From Intoshia linei (taxonomy: Eukaryota > Orthonectida > Rhopaluridae): DNA of 64,000 nucleotides. Within the stretch, counting starts at the first letter, position 1, and each line of letters opens with the position of its first letter. Below, in pieces: positions 48,401-58,857 of the stretch. Under the pieces are notes generated by a model. That model searched no databases and had not been told where the DNA came from. It saw nothing but the letters and a program-made list of their open reading frames with translations. A program made the translations under genes and the position numbers. Location: positions 23,165 to 87,164 of the forward strand of contig LWCA01000015.1 of assembly GCA_001642005.1 (NCBI GenBank), given 5' to 3'.

Positions 48401-50801
48401 ATTACCAGCCATATCACAAAAGGTGTTAGAAAATAGTGATGTATATCAGGCACTCTCAACTCTTTTTCGCTCTGGACCCTTATCATAGTATTGCAAAAAA
48501 ACAATGGACCAAAAAAAATATGTACATTACATCCATTACGTATATACAATTTAGTGTGTGTTACTGTTTATTTAAAAAACACTTGTTAACCCTAATACTC
48601 CCAGATAGATTTTTCCAATTTTTTGACTTCGATTTTTCTAAAAATTTGTGAAGTTAATACATACTTGCCTATTTTTCACCATATAAAATTTTAGGTAATT
48701 ACCAATGATAGTTATGGAGTTATTTCACATTCCATATGTTCACACTGGCAGAATAAGTCAAATAAAAGCGTGTATATATAAAACCGCATCGTCAATATAC
48801 CTAATTATTTCATCAAATTGTAGCCAATACATGAATTCATCATATGGTATTCATTAAATTCAGTTATCACAACTTTAACAAAAAAAATATAAAAAATTTT
48901 TTCAGTGAATTTTTTTTTGCTTTGAAAAATCATTTTGGCCCACTGTCAGTGACACAGGAGGCTAATAGGTGAAAACCCATAACTAATATACTAATTAATT
49001 TAATTTTTCATATTTAATTAACTTTGTTTCAATTTGATACGTGTTTTTATAATTATAATGTTGTGTGACCATATGGTCACACTGGGAGTATTAAGGTTAA
49101 TACAATTTTTCAAGAGTGATGCATCATTGCAAATTTAATTTTCCAAAGTTGAGTTCAAAGACGAGTTCAAACGGTTAAAACCAATTTTATTTTTTTAAAA
49201 ATAAAATCAGCGCAATTATTAAAATAAGAATATACTTTGGAATGCGTTTGAAAGTCGTTACCATTGGCGTAAATCTTAGCCTCAGAAACTAAAATGTTTA
49301 TATTCAAAAGCCTAAATTAACACTTTTTTTTAAATGAAAATAATCCTAAATTTTTTACATCATAAATTCCTTGATAGTTTATAAAATCATAACCATTATC
49401 ATAAATAGCAATCCCAAAAAATTTTGATAGATATTTTAATTTTAATTATTTAAATATACGGTAACACACAAACATTCAATTCTTTACTTATATAAAATTT
49501 TTCATGGACTCTAAAAACTTCTGTGGACCCCAGGAGTCAACATGAACCCCGTTGAGAATGGTTGATGTATATTAGTATACCGTAATAGAAAATATCGAAT
49601 GACATTTGCATGGCAAACAATGACAGTATTTATACTTTTTTTATCCGACGGGTAACCACGTTTAATGTATTTTCTAAAAGCAGCTTCAATGCGAGGTTGA
49701 TCAACATGCTCACTCTAAAAGTCAAATATAAAAATGCAGTATTATGATAATACTATTATCTCTACATTTCGCTAATCGTTCAATAACTATTTTGGTAAAT
49801 ATTATTTTGATAGGGGAACCAAGATATGTCAAAGTTTCTAGTCGAAATCAATCCTTACTTATATAAGTAATTTAGTTAAAAATGTGTGTACAAGTATGTA
49901 TGTTTATACAAGTTATCGTTATCTTTTCGCAAAATCTTTAATATATCAAAATTACACCAAGTTTCAACATGGCGAATTAAAGAGTACTGTAGTAGATTAA
50001 AAAAATACCAATTCATGTTTACTGGAATCGTTTGAATATCGATGAGGAACGATAGGCATACCTTCAGCTAAGAGATCCGTTGATTCAGTAAGTTTTACAT
50101 CGTCAACTTCATGAAATATAATATCAGCAGTTTCTTTTGCTCGAACGACGGTTGAATGAATAAAAAAGTCAATAGAGCTTAATATGGATTTGAGATAACG
50201 GCCAGTTACCGCAGATTGCTCTCTACCTATATAAATATATTGACAAAAATGTAAAATTATAAAAATTTTAAATATTGTACTGAAAAGGTTTGAAATTAAA
50301 ATATTATTTAAAAAAACCCAATTGGGTAAGTTTTTTGTCTTTTGAATTTTTTTCTTGTATTAAATATTGTCCATGTCGTATCAAGTAAATGTTGTGTACA
50401 GGAATAGATTTGGGATCCACACCTTGGTTTTCTAACCTTAAAATAGTATAATAATGTAAAAACGACATTTTATAGTCGGTGGAACTTGAGTCGTGGATCG
50501 ATTCTTTCTTAAATTTTTAAGAAACAAAAGATTTAAAAAAATTCAATGAATACGATTATTACAAATTTAGATTTTACAACATTTAAAAGAATGTGTATGC
50601 AAAGATTGAAAAGCGACAGTATATTAATCATAGATATTACTTATCCCAGTTTGAATCCCACTTTTCAGACTTTGTAACATTAACATCAACAGAATCAGCA
50701 TACAGGAAATTTGAAAATTTTATGTTTTTTGTCAGTACAATACACATTGGTGTTATTGTTCCCACTAAAACCTTTTTTAATGTCAAAAGTTTACCAAACA
50801 T
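45462..50801 (-). CDS. PGAM5: PGAM5, mitochondrial histidine-type protein phosphatase
   Basis: Serine/threonine phosphatase of the phosphoglycerate mutase fold on mitochondrial membranes. The start MFGKLLTLKKVLVGTITPMC holds a possible N-terminal membrane segment. Next comes KWDSNWDK, the WDPNWD multimerisation motif with Pro changed to Ser. Then HNIYLIRHGQYLIQEKNSKD carries the catalytic RHG (vertebrate PGAM5 has RHS). Then LGREQSAVTGRYLKSILSSI, HSTVVRAKETADII, LLAEGMPIVPHR, RIEAAFRKYIKRGYP and VIVCHANVIRYFLLR (second catalytic His). After a 3.96-kb intron (45618-49580) full of transposons the last exon reads ALQLEPRSWLDMSLYHASVT, SVSLRFYGNAGHMDP and a stop. All junctions used are in phase. 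Confidence 0.93.
46120..46463 (+). mobile_element. Helitron 3' part in PGAM5 intron
   Basis: The family 3' segment (GGATTATACTGTTTTTACTT, GTGCCCTCGGCAGAGC) ends with the hairpin AGTACTGTTTGTACGAAGTA and CATAACAGTCAAGCTAC. The terminal CTAG is mutated to CTAC. Confidence 0.65.
47030..47910 (-). mobile_element. Helitron internal segment, minus strand, PGAM5 intron
   Basis: On the minus strand it reads AAAAGCACTTTAGTATTCAT, TTATTCCAGTTGATATAC, ACGCATTCCCGGTAAAAA, AACGTCTACACATTTC and then the family 3' segment. The ends are missing. Just beyond, 47940-47975 carries the inner end of the 17162-type TIR element. Confidence 0.6.
48447..49564. mobile_element. hAT element with 8-bp duplication, carrying a nested piggyBac MITE
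   Basis: Left terminus CAGGCACTCTCAACTC, right terminus CCCCGTTGAGAATGGTTG. Flanked by ATGTATAT at 48439-48446 and 49565-49572. It lies inside the large PGAM5 intron and reaches within 20 bases of the exon. The interior also has Helitron-like GTGTGTGTTACTGTTTATTT at about 48556 and its inverse near 49450. Confidence 0.9.
48590..49096. mobile_element. piggyBac-type MITE (507 bases) at TTAA
   Basis: Left end CCCTAATACTCCCAG; right end CTGGGAGTATTAAGG, the inverted repeat with one change. Flanked on both sides by TTAA (48586-48589 and 49097-49100), the piggyBac target. Subterminal CATATGTTCACACTGG (left) and CATATGGTCACACTGG (right) are also related. Non-coding. Confidence 0.88.
49847..49990 (+). 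mobile_element. Helitron 5' end fragment in PGAM5 intron
   Basis: TCCTTACTTATATAAGTAAT, then TTTAGTTAAAAATGTGTG: the same variant 5' end as 26402 (-). The rest of the element is absent. Confidence 0.5.
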
Positions 50802-52233
50802 TATAAATCAATAAATATAAACTTTATTGAAAAATTTTAAACATGGTACATTTTTTTAACCCTTTGAGGAATACATTACACATATACATGTAAATTCAAT
50901 TTCACGAAATTTATCCATTTTACTATTTTATAATTGGTTTTTTGGATTAAATGTTTTGGTCAACCGAAAATAAAGGGTTTTTTACATTAATTTTTTAATA
51001 ATTAGAATGATTGAATTTTTATTTTTTGATATATTTTACCATATTGTGTCAATATCTCAAAGATGTAATGATGAAATAAGCAAATTTCACGTTTTACGTA
51101 TACAGCGTATGGTATACGTATATACGTTAGGGTGTTAACTTTTTTTTAAATCAAAAATACAGGGTACTACAGGGTGAGAAATGTACACTTCAGAGTCGTG
51201 GTATAGTTTTTTAAGCTTAGATTTTGAAAAAGTCCGGCCATTAATTTATTTTAATTGTATTTACCATAGTTTTTATTTTTATAATTTGATATAAGTTGGT
51301 ATAATGTAAGGGTTCCGCTTCTTGTAATTGAACTTACCCTTTTTTTTTTTTAATGAAAACAGCTCTAGAATTTAAAACTTTTTTACGGGTGGTACAGTTG
51401 TATCCTGTTAACACACACAAAAAATTTCAATCTGAATAAATGACTCTTTCACGTTCAAAAAAGCATTTTAGTATTCATATATTTTTTTCCTAAATAATTT
51501 ATTAAAACAAAAAATGTGAAATAATTAACGGTCCGAAAATTAAAAAAAAAAGATTATTCTGATAGGCTTATTCCAGTTAATATAAATACAAAAGTTTAAC
51601 CTGAGAAATCTACGCATTCCCGATGAAAAATAATTTTTAATATATTATGAACCAATTTTTAACCCCAGAAATCTACGCATTCCCGGTGAAAAATAATTAC
51701 AATGCTTTGCAATGTTGCTAAAATTCCCGAAATATGTTTTTAAAATACTAATTCAGATAATTATTGATACAAAATTGATATTTTTTACTCATTGAAAGCA
51801 GATACTGAATATACATATATATATATATATGTATTAATATCTTTAATTAAGGTGAATTGTTTTTAAAATTCTTTACACCAACGTTAACAAAATAAAATTG
51901 CATTGTAATAATTCACTTTAAATTAAAAATTAATGTGATATGACGGATCCATGCGAAACAAGTTTAGGAACCACTCCTTTGAAGGATTGATTATAGTGAA
52001 TAGTAACATTTATAAGTTAGATTTTCTTATTAAATTTATTTTTATGGTAGAATTAAAAATATTATTATCTCTTGAAAGTTTGTTAAAGATTTTGTTTTTT
52101 TCAAAATTCTAGGACTCTTAGTATTCAAACTTGTAATCAAAGATAATTAATTTAAAGATATTTTTTCAATTTCGTGTCATTTCATTATTGTTTGTATAAG
52201 ATTTGAATAAAATTTATTTAATATAAACTGAAG
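50802..52233 (+). mobile_element. Gap between PGAM5 and M6PR with Helitron fragments
   Basis: Internal modules lie at 51340-51690 (TACAGTTGTATCCTGTTAAC, TTTTAGTATTCATATATTTT, ATCTACGCATTCCCGATGAA; the last is duplicated at about 51670). The family 3' segment is at 51840-52060, without the hairpin. 50830-51330 shows no feature except GTATACGTATATACGTTAGG near 51112. Confidence 0.5.
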
Positions 52234-54607
52234 TTATTGATTAATTTGCATATCATGTTCTTCAGCTTCTTGTTTTTGTAAATCATCATCTTGTCGCATA
52301 AGATCATCATATCCGCTTGGATTTAAATTGTATTTACTAGATATAAAATTGCTAGCAAAGATTAGAGCCGTGCCATCGAAAATTAATTCACCCAGCATTT
52401 TCCACATGTCTCTTTGAGGGATGAGATACCAACCACTTTCGCCTTTCATTTTGTTTAGAATTATTCCAAAAAACAGATAAATCAAGACACAAATATTTAA
52501 TCTAAATTTTTTACAATAATGTTTACGTATTATTTAACGTCATACATATTTCAAAGTTTAAATTATTAACTGTAAATTGTAATTACAAAAAATATTAAAA
52601 AAATTACATTATTACTGAAAGAAAAGATAGGCTGATAGATAATTGAGGAGGTTCATGTAAATTATCGCATATTTCTTTTGCATATATAACAAATATATAT
52701 TGATTTTGAAATTGGCTAGTAAGTTCCATTTTGCCCTAAAAGTATCCAATTTAAGTATTATTTTGTTATCAGTTGTACATCAAATGTGTTCTAAATGATA
52801 GGGTGGGAAAATATTAACAAGTGTAATCCTTACTTATATAAAATGCTTTGTTTGTGTGTGTTATCGTTTATTTCAATAATTACGAATCTTAGAATTTCAT
52901 AAAGTTCACATTTCTATTACAGTTTTTTCTGGGAGTGAAAGTAAAATAAATATCAACCTCCGAAATTCACATCTTAATTGTCAAAACCCCTTTTTTCCAT
53001 TTTTTTGGAAAATCAAACAAGTTCGAAAATTAAAAAAAATATATACTCTGATACTTTTTGCTTACTGCTATTTTGACAATTTTTAGGAGTTACTATTTTA
53101 GCTTTATTTTTAAGATGATACACTCATTATCTCTAATAAATTGAATAAATGGGATCACAAAAGTGTTTTTAAAATTCAATATAAAAATTCTAACCAAATA
53201 AAATTAAGTGGGAATTATTTATTTTAAATTAGAAGGTAATGTGAAATTTTAGTTTAAGAATGACTTCTTTAAATGATGTTAATAATGATAATAATAATGA
53301 ATAGCATTTTTAATTAAGATTTTTTTCGTAGAATTAGATAAGTCCGCCCTCGGAACAGCTAGGTGCTGTTTGTGCGTAGTACAAAACAGCCAACCTAGTA
53401 CTAGTATAATAATAGGTACATACTACAATACCTACATGTACAACCTTATACCATTTTTAATAAAAGTTTAACGGACCGAACAGGATGAAAAATATTTCTG
53501 TGAACTGAAGTTTGTACTTCCATCTGAGCTTTCAGAAAAATCAGTATAGAATATAATTCATAAAGTTTAAATATTTGCAAAGGTTGTAAAACTTTTTTCA
53601 ACTATTTACTTGTGTCAATGAGCTTTATATACAAGTGTTTATAAATGGCATTATAAATCTTTCGAATAAATTAAAATTGGGCCATACAGTTGAATTTTTA
53701 ATCATAATGTATGGTTGAGTTTAAAAAATTACATCTAATGATTTCTGCTTTGTGCATACAATGTTGATGACTGCTGATTTTACAGAATTCACTACTTCGT
53801 AGTTTTCATTTCGGTAAGATAAGGTGGTTGTATAATCTGAATAAACGATTATTAATTGTATACATTTCAATCATATTTATTTACATACATGAAGGCAGTG
53901 TTCGCCAAAGTGGCTGCTCGAGATGTTTATGTTTTATCTTTGAAATTGTTTTATAAACCAATTTTCAGATGGTATAGTATTTTGTACGTTTAAACAATTA
54001 TAAAATAAATTTTCCTTAATTTTACGAAATTTTGTAGTCCTGCAGTAATGAAATTTTAAAAAATGGGCGATCACTGCATCAAATACATTAAAGAAAATAA
54101 ATAGTTGACTTAATAATTCAAATTTTAATTTAATAGTATAGCAAAAAAAATAGATACGTGTATTTTTCAAAATACGATTGTTCAAATAATGAAAAAGTTC
54201 AATAATTATAAACAAACCTGATTTATTAATATCAGCATTATTTAGTGATCCCAAATATTGAACACCAGTTCGAGTAATCTTGGCTTGATTGTTATTTTTA
54301 ATGTAGTATGCACCAATACCCTGAGTTCCAGGGTTAATCAAATTATCATTTTCAGATTTAACATTAGTGCATATTGCAACATAAAACTTTATAGAATCAT
54401 CGGGTGAATTATATTCATACCTATAAAAAGTAAATTATTTAATAAATTTAAAAGATACTGTCGCCCTATTAGTAATTTAAATTTTGGGTAATCGTCTAAG
54501 TGTTTTTGTTGTTTAAATTTACACTTGTGATCGATCTCTTCTTTAGCAAAAAAACCATTGATTAAATAAAAAACCAGATATTTTATTAAAATCATATTTA
54601 GATTCAT
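52234..54607 (-). CDS. M6PR: Cation-dependent mannose 6-phosphate receptor-like protein
   Basis: Type I membrane protein that sorts lysosomal hydrolases in other animals. Five exons in phase. Signal peptide MNLNMILIKYLVFYLINGFF, then DHKCKF, YEYNSPDDSIKFYVAICTNV, GTQGIGAYYIKNNNQAKITR, YRNENYEVVNSVKSAVINIV followed by CTKQKSLD, FQNQYIFVIYAKEICDNLHE. A membrane helix follows (LNICVLIYLFFGIIL). The tail MWKMLGELIFDGTALIF matches vertebrate FWQDLGNLVADGCDFV. About 270 residues, as expected. Four lumenal Cys match pairs 6-52 and 119-153; the 106-141 pair is missing, as is the C-terminal acidic dileucine. A complete Helitron lies in the 52738-53735 intron. Identity rests on the TM-proximal tail plus the lumenal layout. 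Confidence 0.82.
52827..53398 (+). mobile_element. Short complete Helitron (572 bases) in M6PR intron
   Basis: Starts after A with TCCTTACTTATATAAAATGC. Ends with GCTAGGTGCTGTTTGTGCG, TAGTACAAAACAGCCAAC and CTAG (53395-53398) followed by T, giving A^T insertion. It keeps one and a half internal modules and the 3' segment, so it is a deletion derivative of the long form at 60039-62729. Confidence 0.85.
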
Positions 54608-54989
54608 CTAATTTTGTTAGGTAAATATAAATTATACACCTGTATAAACATATTTAATAAACTTTTAGTTATTTAAACTAAGTTTATCAGAATTAAAATT
54701 TGAGGAAATTATTGTTTTTACTTTGTTTGATTTTTATATGCTATCATGTTACATGATTTATTTAGCCATTTAATTTTAATTTTCTTTAATTTTGAATAGT
54801 CTTGTCATGAAAAATTGTTAATCTAATCAGGACCCAATCTATCGTTCTCGAGACTCTCTTTGAGGTAATGGAGGCATCAACGAAATTTTTGTTATATGAT
54901 ACTAAGTATATATTTAAAATCTAAGTCAATGATATATGACAATTTGTAAGATATCACCGGTGTATTTTGTAATAAATTTGTAATTCGCG

Positions 54990-55085
54990 GGCCCGATAAA
55001 ATTCAATTCCGGGTCTTAGTCTGGTTGCCACTGCCCTAAGCTACAGTGTAGCTGCTGTTTGTACGAAGTACATAGTCAAGCTAGT
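54990..55085 (+). mobile_element. Solo Helitron 3' end
   Basis: Hairpin GCTGCTGTTTGTACGAAGTA followed by CATAGTCAAGCTAG at about 55069-55082. Sequence to the left (CGGGCCCGATAAAATTC) is a hAT-element-like inner end. No 5' part nearby. Confidence 0.5.
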
Positions 55086-55525
55086 TAGTTTATATGCATT
55101 ATAAATGATTTATAGTTGTTTAAGTGTCTCCTGTCTAACTTGTAATTTTATACCCATTCAAAAATCAAATGTATTGAAAATGAAATTTTACAATATATTA
55201 ATTACTCATGTAATAAATAACCATTTCTAAATGTATACAGTTGAAATGTCGAATTAGAATTATATTTATAATTTGACATTCACTCGATATTTAAATAAAT
55301 CCATGAATGATTGACAAATAATATTCATAAAAATCATATAATTACACGTTTAAAAAGTTAAAAGCGTATTTTTACCAAGAAATTAACAATATTCAATAGA
55401 TCGTAAATACATTTAATCAATAGTGTAAATTAAATTGATATTCATTAATATATGGTAGATATTGAATTTACAAAGCAACATTTAATTGTATTAAATACTT
55501 GTATTTATTTGATTGTTCATTAGTA

Positions 55526-55765
55526 ATGAACCGCTACCAAGATGGAAATATTAAAAGTCAGACTAATTTTGTTAAATTTCACGCCAAATGTACTTGTACA
55601 AAACAATATGCTTTGTTACAAAGCAACTATCACCCTTATGAAATTATTTGCGTGTGTTACAATAATAGTAATTTAATGGTGCGCAGTATAACAAATCAAC
55701 AGTCAAATCATAATGACAGTTATGTGACTGCAGTAATGAAACTCATTAAATTCATTCCTACTTAA
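55526..55765 (+). CDS. Hypothetical open frame with CxC motifs
   Basis: 79 codons from an ATG at 55526 (MNRYQDGNIKSQ) with KCTCTKQYALLQ and YEIICVCYNNSN, and a stop at 55763-55765. An upstream exon from ATG 55452 (MVDIEFTKQHLIVLN) would join in phase, but only across a 23-base intron, shorter than any other here. Two CxC pairs 17 residues apart suggest a folded or secreted domain; I do not recognise the family. It could also be a chance open frame. Confidence 0.25.
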   Translation: MNRYQDGNIKSQTNFVKFHAKCTCTKQYALLQSNYHPYEIICVCYNNSNLMVRSITNQQSNHNDSYVTAVMKLIKFIPT

Positions 55766-57238
55766 ATTATCAACATTGATCATGAATTTAATCCAATTTT
55801 TTTTGGTCTGTACTCTTTTCAGCTTTTTGTTTTATGGAAGATCAGGTTTTTTATTATATTTAAAAGTGTACATACAATTATTATTTGGATATGACAAATT
55901 ACTAGACATCCAACCTATATTTTGTATATTCATGAAAGATTGATGGATTTTTCAAACACAGTATTAATATTTGTCATGTTTACTACAAATCAGTTAGGTA
56001 ATAAACCAATACAGGTCTCCTCAAATAACGCGAAATTTAGTTAACGCGGTAAAAAATAAATTTAACGCGAATTTTAAAATTTTCTTAGTAGTCGAATTTA
56101 CATTTTCAAATCGTATTCAACAAAAATTTTATTTACTATACAAATAACAATATTTGATATCTATAGAATATTGAAGTGGAATTTCAAACCAGATTTACTG
56201 ATTTTGATTTATTAAACCGATATTAGAGCTTTGTTATAATATATGGGCCAGAGACGTGCCACCAGAGGAGGCCGTGGAGGTGGGGCCTCCCCTGAGTAAA
56301 TCGATATTGAAAATGTAAACTTTTCTTATAAAACAAGTTTAAAAGTTTTTAAAATATAATCATTATAAATTTAATTCAATACTAATTCATAGTATTTTAT
56401 TATATTACCACACTACTTGGCATTATTCTATTTTAATTTTTTTAGAAATAATTGTGTATTAATTATTCTCAATATCTTAGATTGATGAAATAATCATGTA
56501 AAAATTTTATTAATATTGCGTCCCGCGAAATTTGTAAAATTTATTTTATGGCAGTCACTAGCCATCCTGAGGTGAATTATTAAATTATGATAATAAAATT
56601 ATTGTGATAATAAATAAAATATTATAATAATAAATTATTATTAATAATAACTCAATAATTATTGAGTTGAGTTATTGAGTAACTCGTTTTTAAATTATTA
56701 ATGTTTTTAATGGTTGAATAATCACTTGAAACGCAGTGTATACTTCAATTCAAGAAATTTATAAAAAGCGTCATCGTACACTATAAACATTATGACTTAT
56801 TATCGTACATTATCATAACGTCATTATAATTGACATAAATTATAATTATTCATTTATTAAAGAGTTACGTTTAGAACACCATCAAAAAAATTGTAATTAC
56901 TTTTTCTATTTTTATTTTCATAAAATTACTATTCAACGGAAATTTACTAAAAAGCAAACTTGACTGTATTGTGCTTCCTACAAACAGTAGTTAATAGGTC
57001 TGTCAAGGGTTTTCAATTTAACTAACCAAACATTAAAAGTAATCTTACATACACATCTCAGTTACCAAACATTTTATTATTCATTTTATCAACATTTTAA
57101 ATTAAACCTTCCAAACATATTTTAACCCGGTCTGTCATTTTATATTACATTAAAATGTGTATACTAAGAAACATCATGAAAAATTTATATTACCAACTTG
57201 AAATAGTTAATCCATAATCAATATTAAAAAATATTTAG
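55766..57238. other. Gap with pogo-like and hAT-like fragments
   Basis: A left end CAGGTCTCCTCAAATAACGC at 56012, preceded by TA, is Tigger/pogo-like, with no right end found. A GC-rich patch at 56250-56295 (CCGTGGAGGTGGGGCCTCCC) resembles the terminal part of hAT-type elements. A simple AT palindromic stretch lies at about 56585-56690. The first exon of the 57239 gene should also be here but was not found. Confidence 0.4.
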
Positions 57239-58037
57239 AAAATTCAAAATTTGAAAAAAATTTGACAAACAAAGGACCTGATTACTGTTTATGTGGATGT
57301 ACGTTATATGAAACAGCAGGAATAATACACAGTAGTTTATTGAAATGTTTAAATCAAAATGTAATTTGGAGATTAATTTTTCCGTTTTCCTACTCTGGAA
57401 TGGTAAAAATTAAAATTAAATTTACAAAAGTTGAAATTAATCAACAACCAATTGTCAAAACTTGGATGAAGATTAAAAATGGCACGCAAGTTAATGCACG
57501 AAATTTGTTACTTATAGACACAAACATGCATATTTTTGAAGAAGATGAAATGGTACATATCATTTCTAACAATTCTTCACTAGATGTTGGGATTCCAAAT
57601 AGACATAATATACACAATTATATTTTTATCAAATCAACGGATTACATTGTAATTGAATTTATTCCACCTTTTAATCATTTTTTTGCCAATCAAAACGAGT
57701 TTCAATTTACAGCTACATATCAATTTGAAGGTTTTTAGTGTTTCAAAATATTTTGTTGCTAAATATACTTATAATAATAATGAATTTAGAAGTTTCTGAA
57801 GATGTATCTGTCATAAACAAAGAAAAAAACGAAAAAAGATCTTTAACAAGAATTGAAAAATTGAATAACAATAATATCAAATTTGTTTTCATAATAATTT
57901 TGATTTTTGTTGTAGCAGCCACAACTTTGTTTGCTTTGCTATATCGACTACGTCAAGTAAAAGTACAAAAATATAGATCTACTCTCCATTCAAATATAGA
58001 AAACAGCGTTTATTCAAAATTCCAAACAATTATTTAA
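57239..58037 (+). CDS. Single-pass membrane protein with CUB-like extracellular region, 5' incomplete
   Basis: Exon 57239-57730 follows a good acceptor (AATATTTAG) and reads CLCGCTLYETAGIIHSSLL, VIWRLIFPFSYSGMVKIKIK and IVIEFIPPFNHFF, like a CUB domain start (C.G.L...G.I.S) and core. A 59-base intron (57731-57789) joins in phase 1 to EVSEDVSVINKEKNEKRSLT, a membrane segment FVFIIILIFVVAATTLFALL, and a short cytoplasmic tail YRLRQVKVQKYRSTLHS with stop at 58035-58037. There is no ATG in frame upstream within the exon, so a first exon with a signal peptide is missing. The family is not known; neuropilin/NETO-like receptors share this layout only loosely. Confidence 0.6.
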
Positions 58038-58417
58038 AATGAAAATAGTAATTATGTTGGAATAATTGTATATATAATAAAGTATATTTTATATAACAGT
58101 GTTTCCGACTTTAGCGGATCTACACTAAAGAAACAAATGTCAATTTTTATTTAAATTTACATTCTATATCAAGGGTTCTCAATATTTTTTTCAGAAGGGC
58201 CACATTTTATCAATATGAAATTTAGAACCATCGCGGGCCACAATTTTTAGTTTATTGATAGAAAATTTATGAAACAGAATGTAAATCCACTTACTATACT
58301 TTTAATTACTTCATTTATTCTTAGACTCGTGTAAATTAATCAACTCGTCTTGAGTAAAGTAAAGTCAATGAGAAAATTCTTGACGAATATAGTAAATCTA
58401 TTTATATTTAGCAAATA
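58038..58417. mobile_element. hAT-like fragments
   Basis: CAGTGTTTCCGACTTTAGCG at 58099 and CAAGGGTTCTCAATATTTTT at about 58172 followed by GGGCCACATTTTAT are two hAT-style ends in the same direction. Partners are not found. Confidence 0.4.
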
Positions 58418-58589
58418 CAGTAATGTTTCGATTATAAATAATGTACAACGTTAAATTTTAGTTTATTTAGAAACAATTTTAAGCCAAAAATATTTTTTGG
58501 AATCATAGATATGTAATTTTGACTTTACATTTAACTCCAAATAAACTAAAATTTAACGTTGTACATAATTTATAATCGAAACATTACTG
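58418..58589. mobile_element. Palindromic MITE flanked by TA (type 2 ends, mariner-like)
   Basis: CAGTAATGTTTCGATTATAA at the left and its reverse complement at the right (TATAATCGAAACATTACTG), with arms of about 50 bases and TA on both sides. The 172-base element shares its inner core with 45038-45217 but not its outer arms. Confidence 0.9.
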
Positions 58590-58857
58590 TATGCATTTTA
58601 AAAAAATCATTTATATTTGAAATAAACTAATTTTTCAAAATAACCATAATGGTTTAATGATTTTTATTATCGTCAATCGAAAATGGATATACCACGAGAA
58701 ATTAAAAACGCAAATTTTTGATTGCAAATCTGTATCAATGTACAATAAATGGCATGAAAAATTTGTCGAATATACGAAGAAAAATAATATTGAAGAGAAT
58801 TTAAACTCAATTCTAATATATTTTTATTATTTTTATTAACAATAACAAGAAAAATTT

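Noticed and set aside
48436-48651. Open frames in both directions around 48271-48651
   Set aside because: They span a hAT terminus and a piggyBac terminus, so they are chance frames in transposon sequence.
55499-55765. IL-17 or cystine-knot ligand
   Set aside because: Two CxC pairs are present, but the remaining Cys and the IL-17 hallmark residues are missing; kept only as a hypothetical frame.
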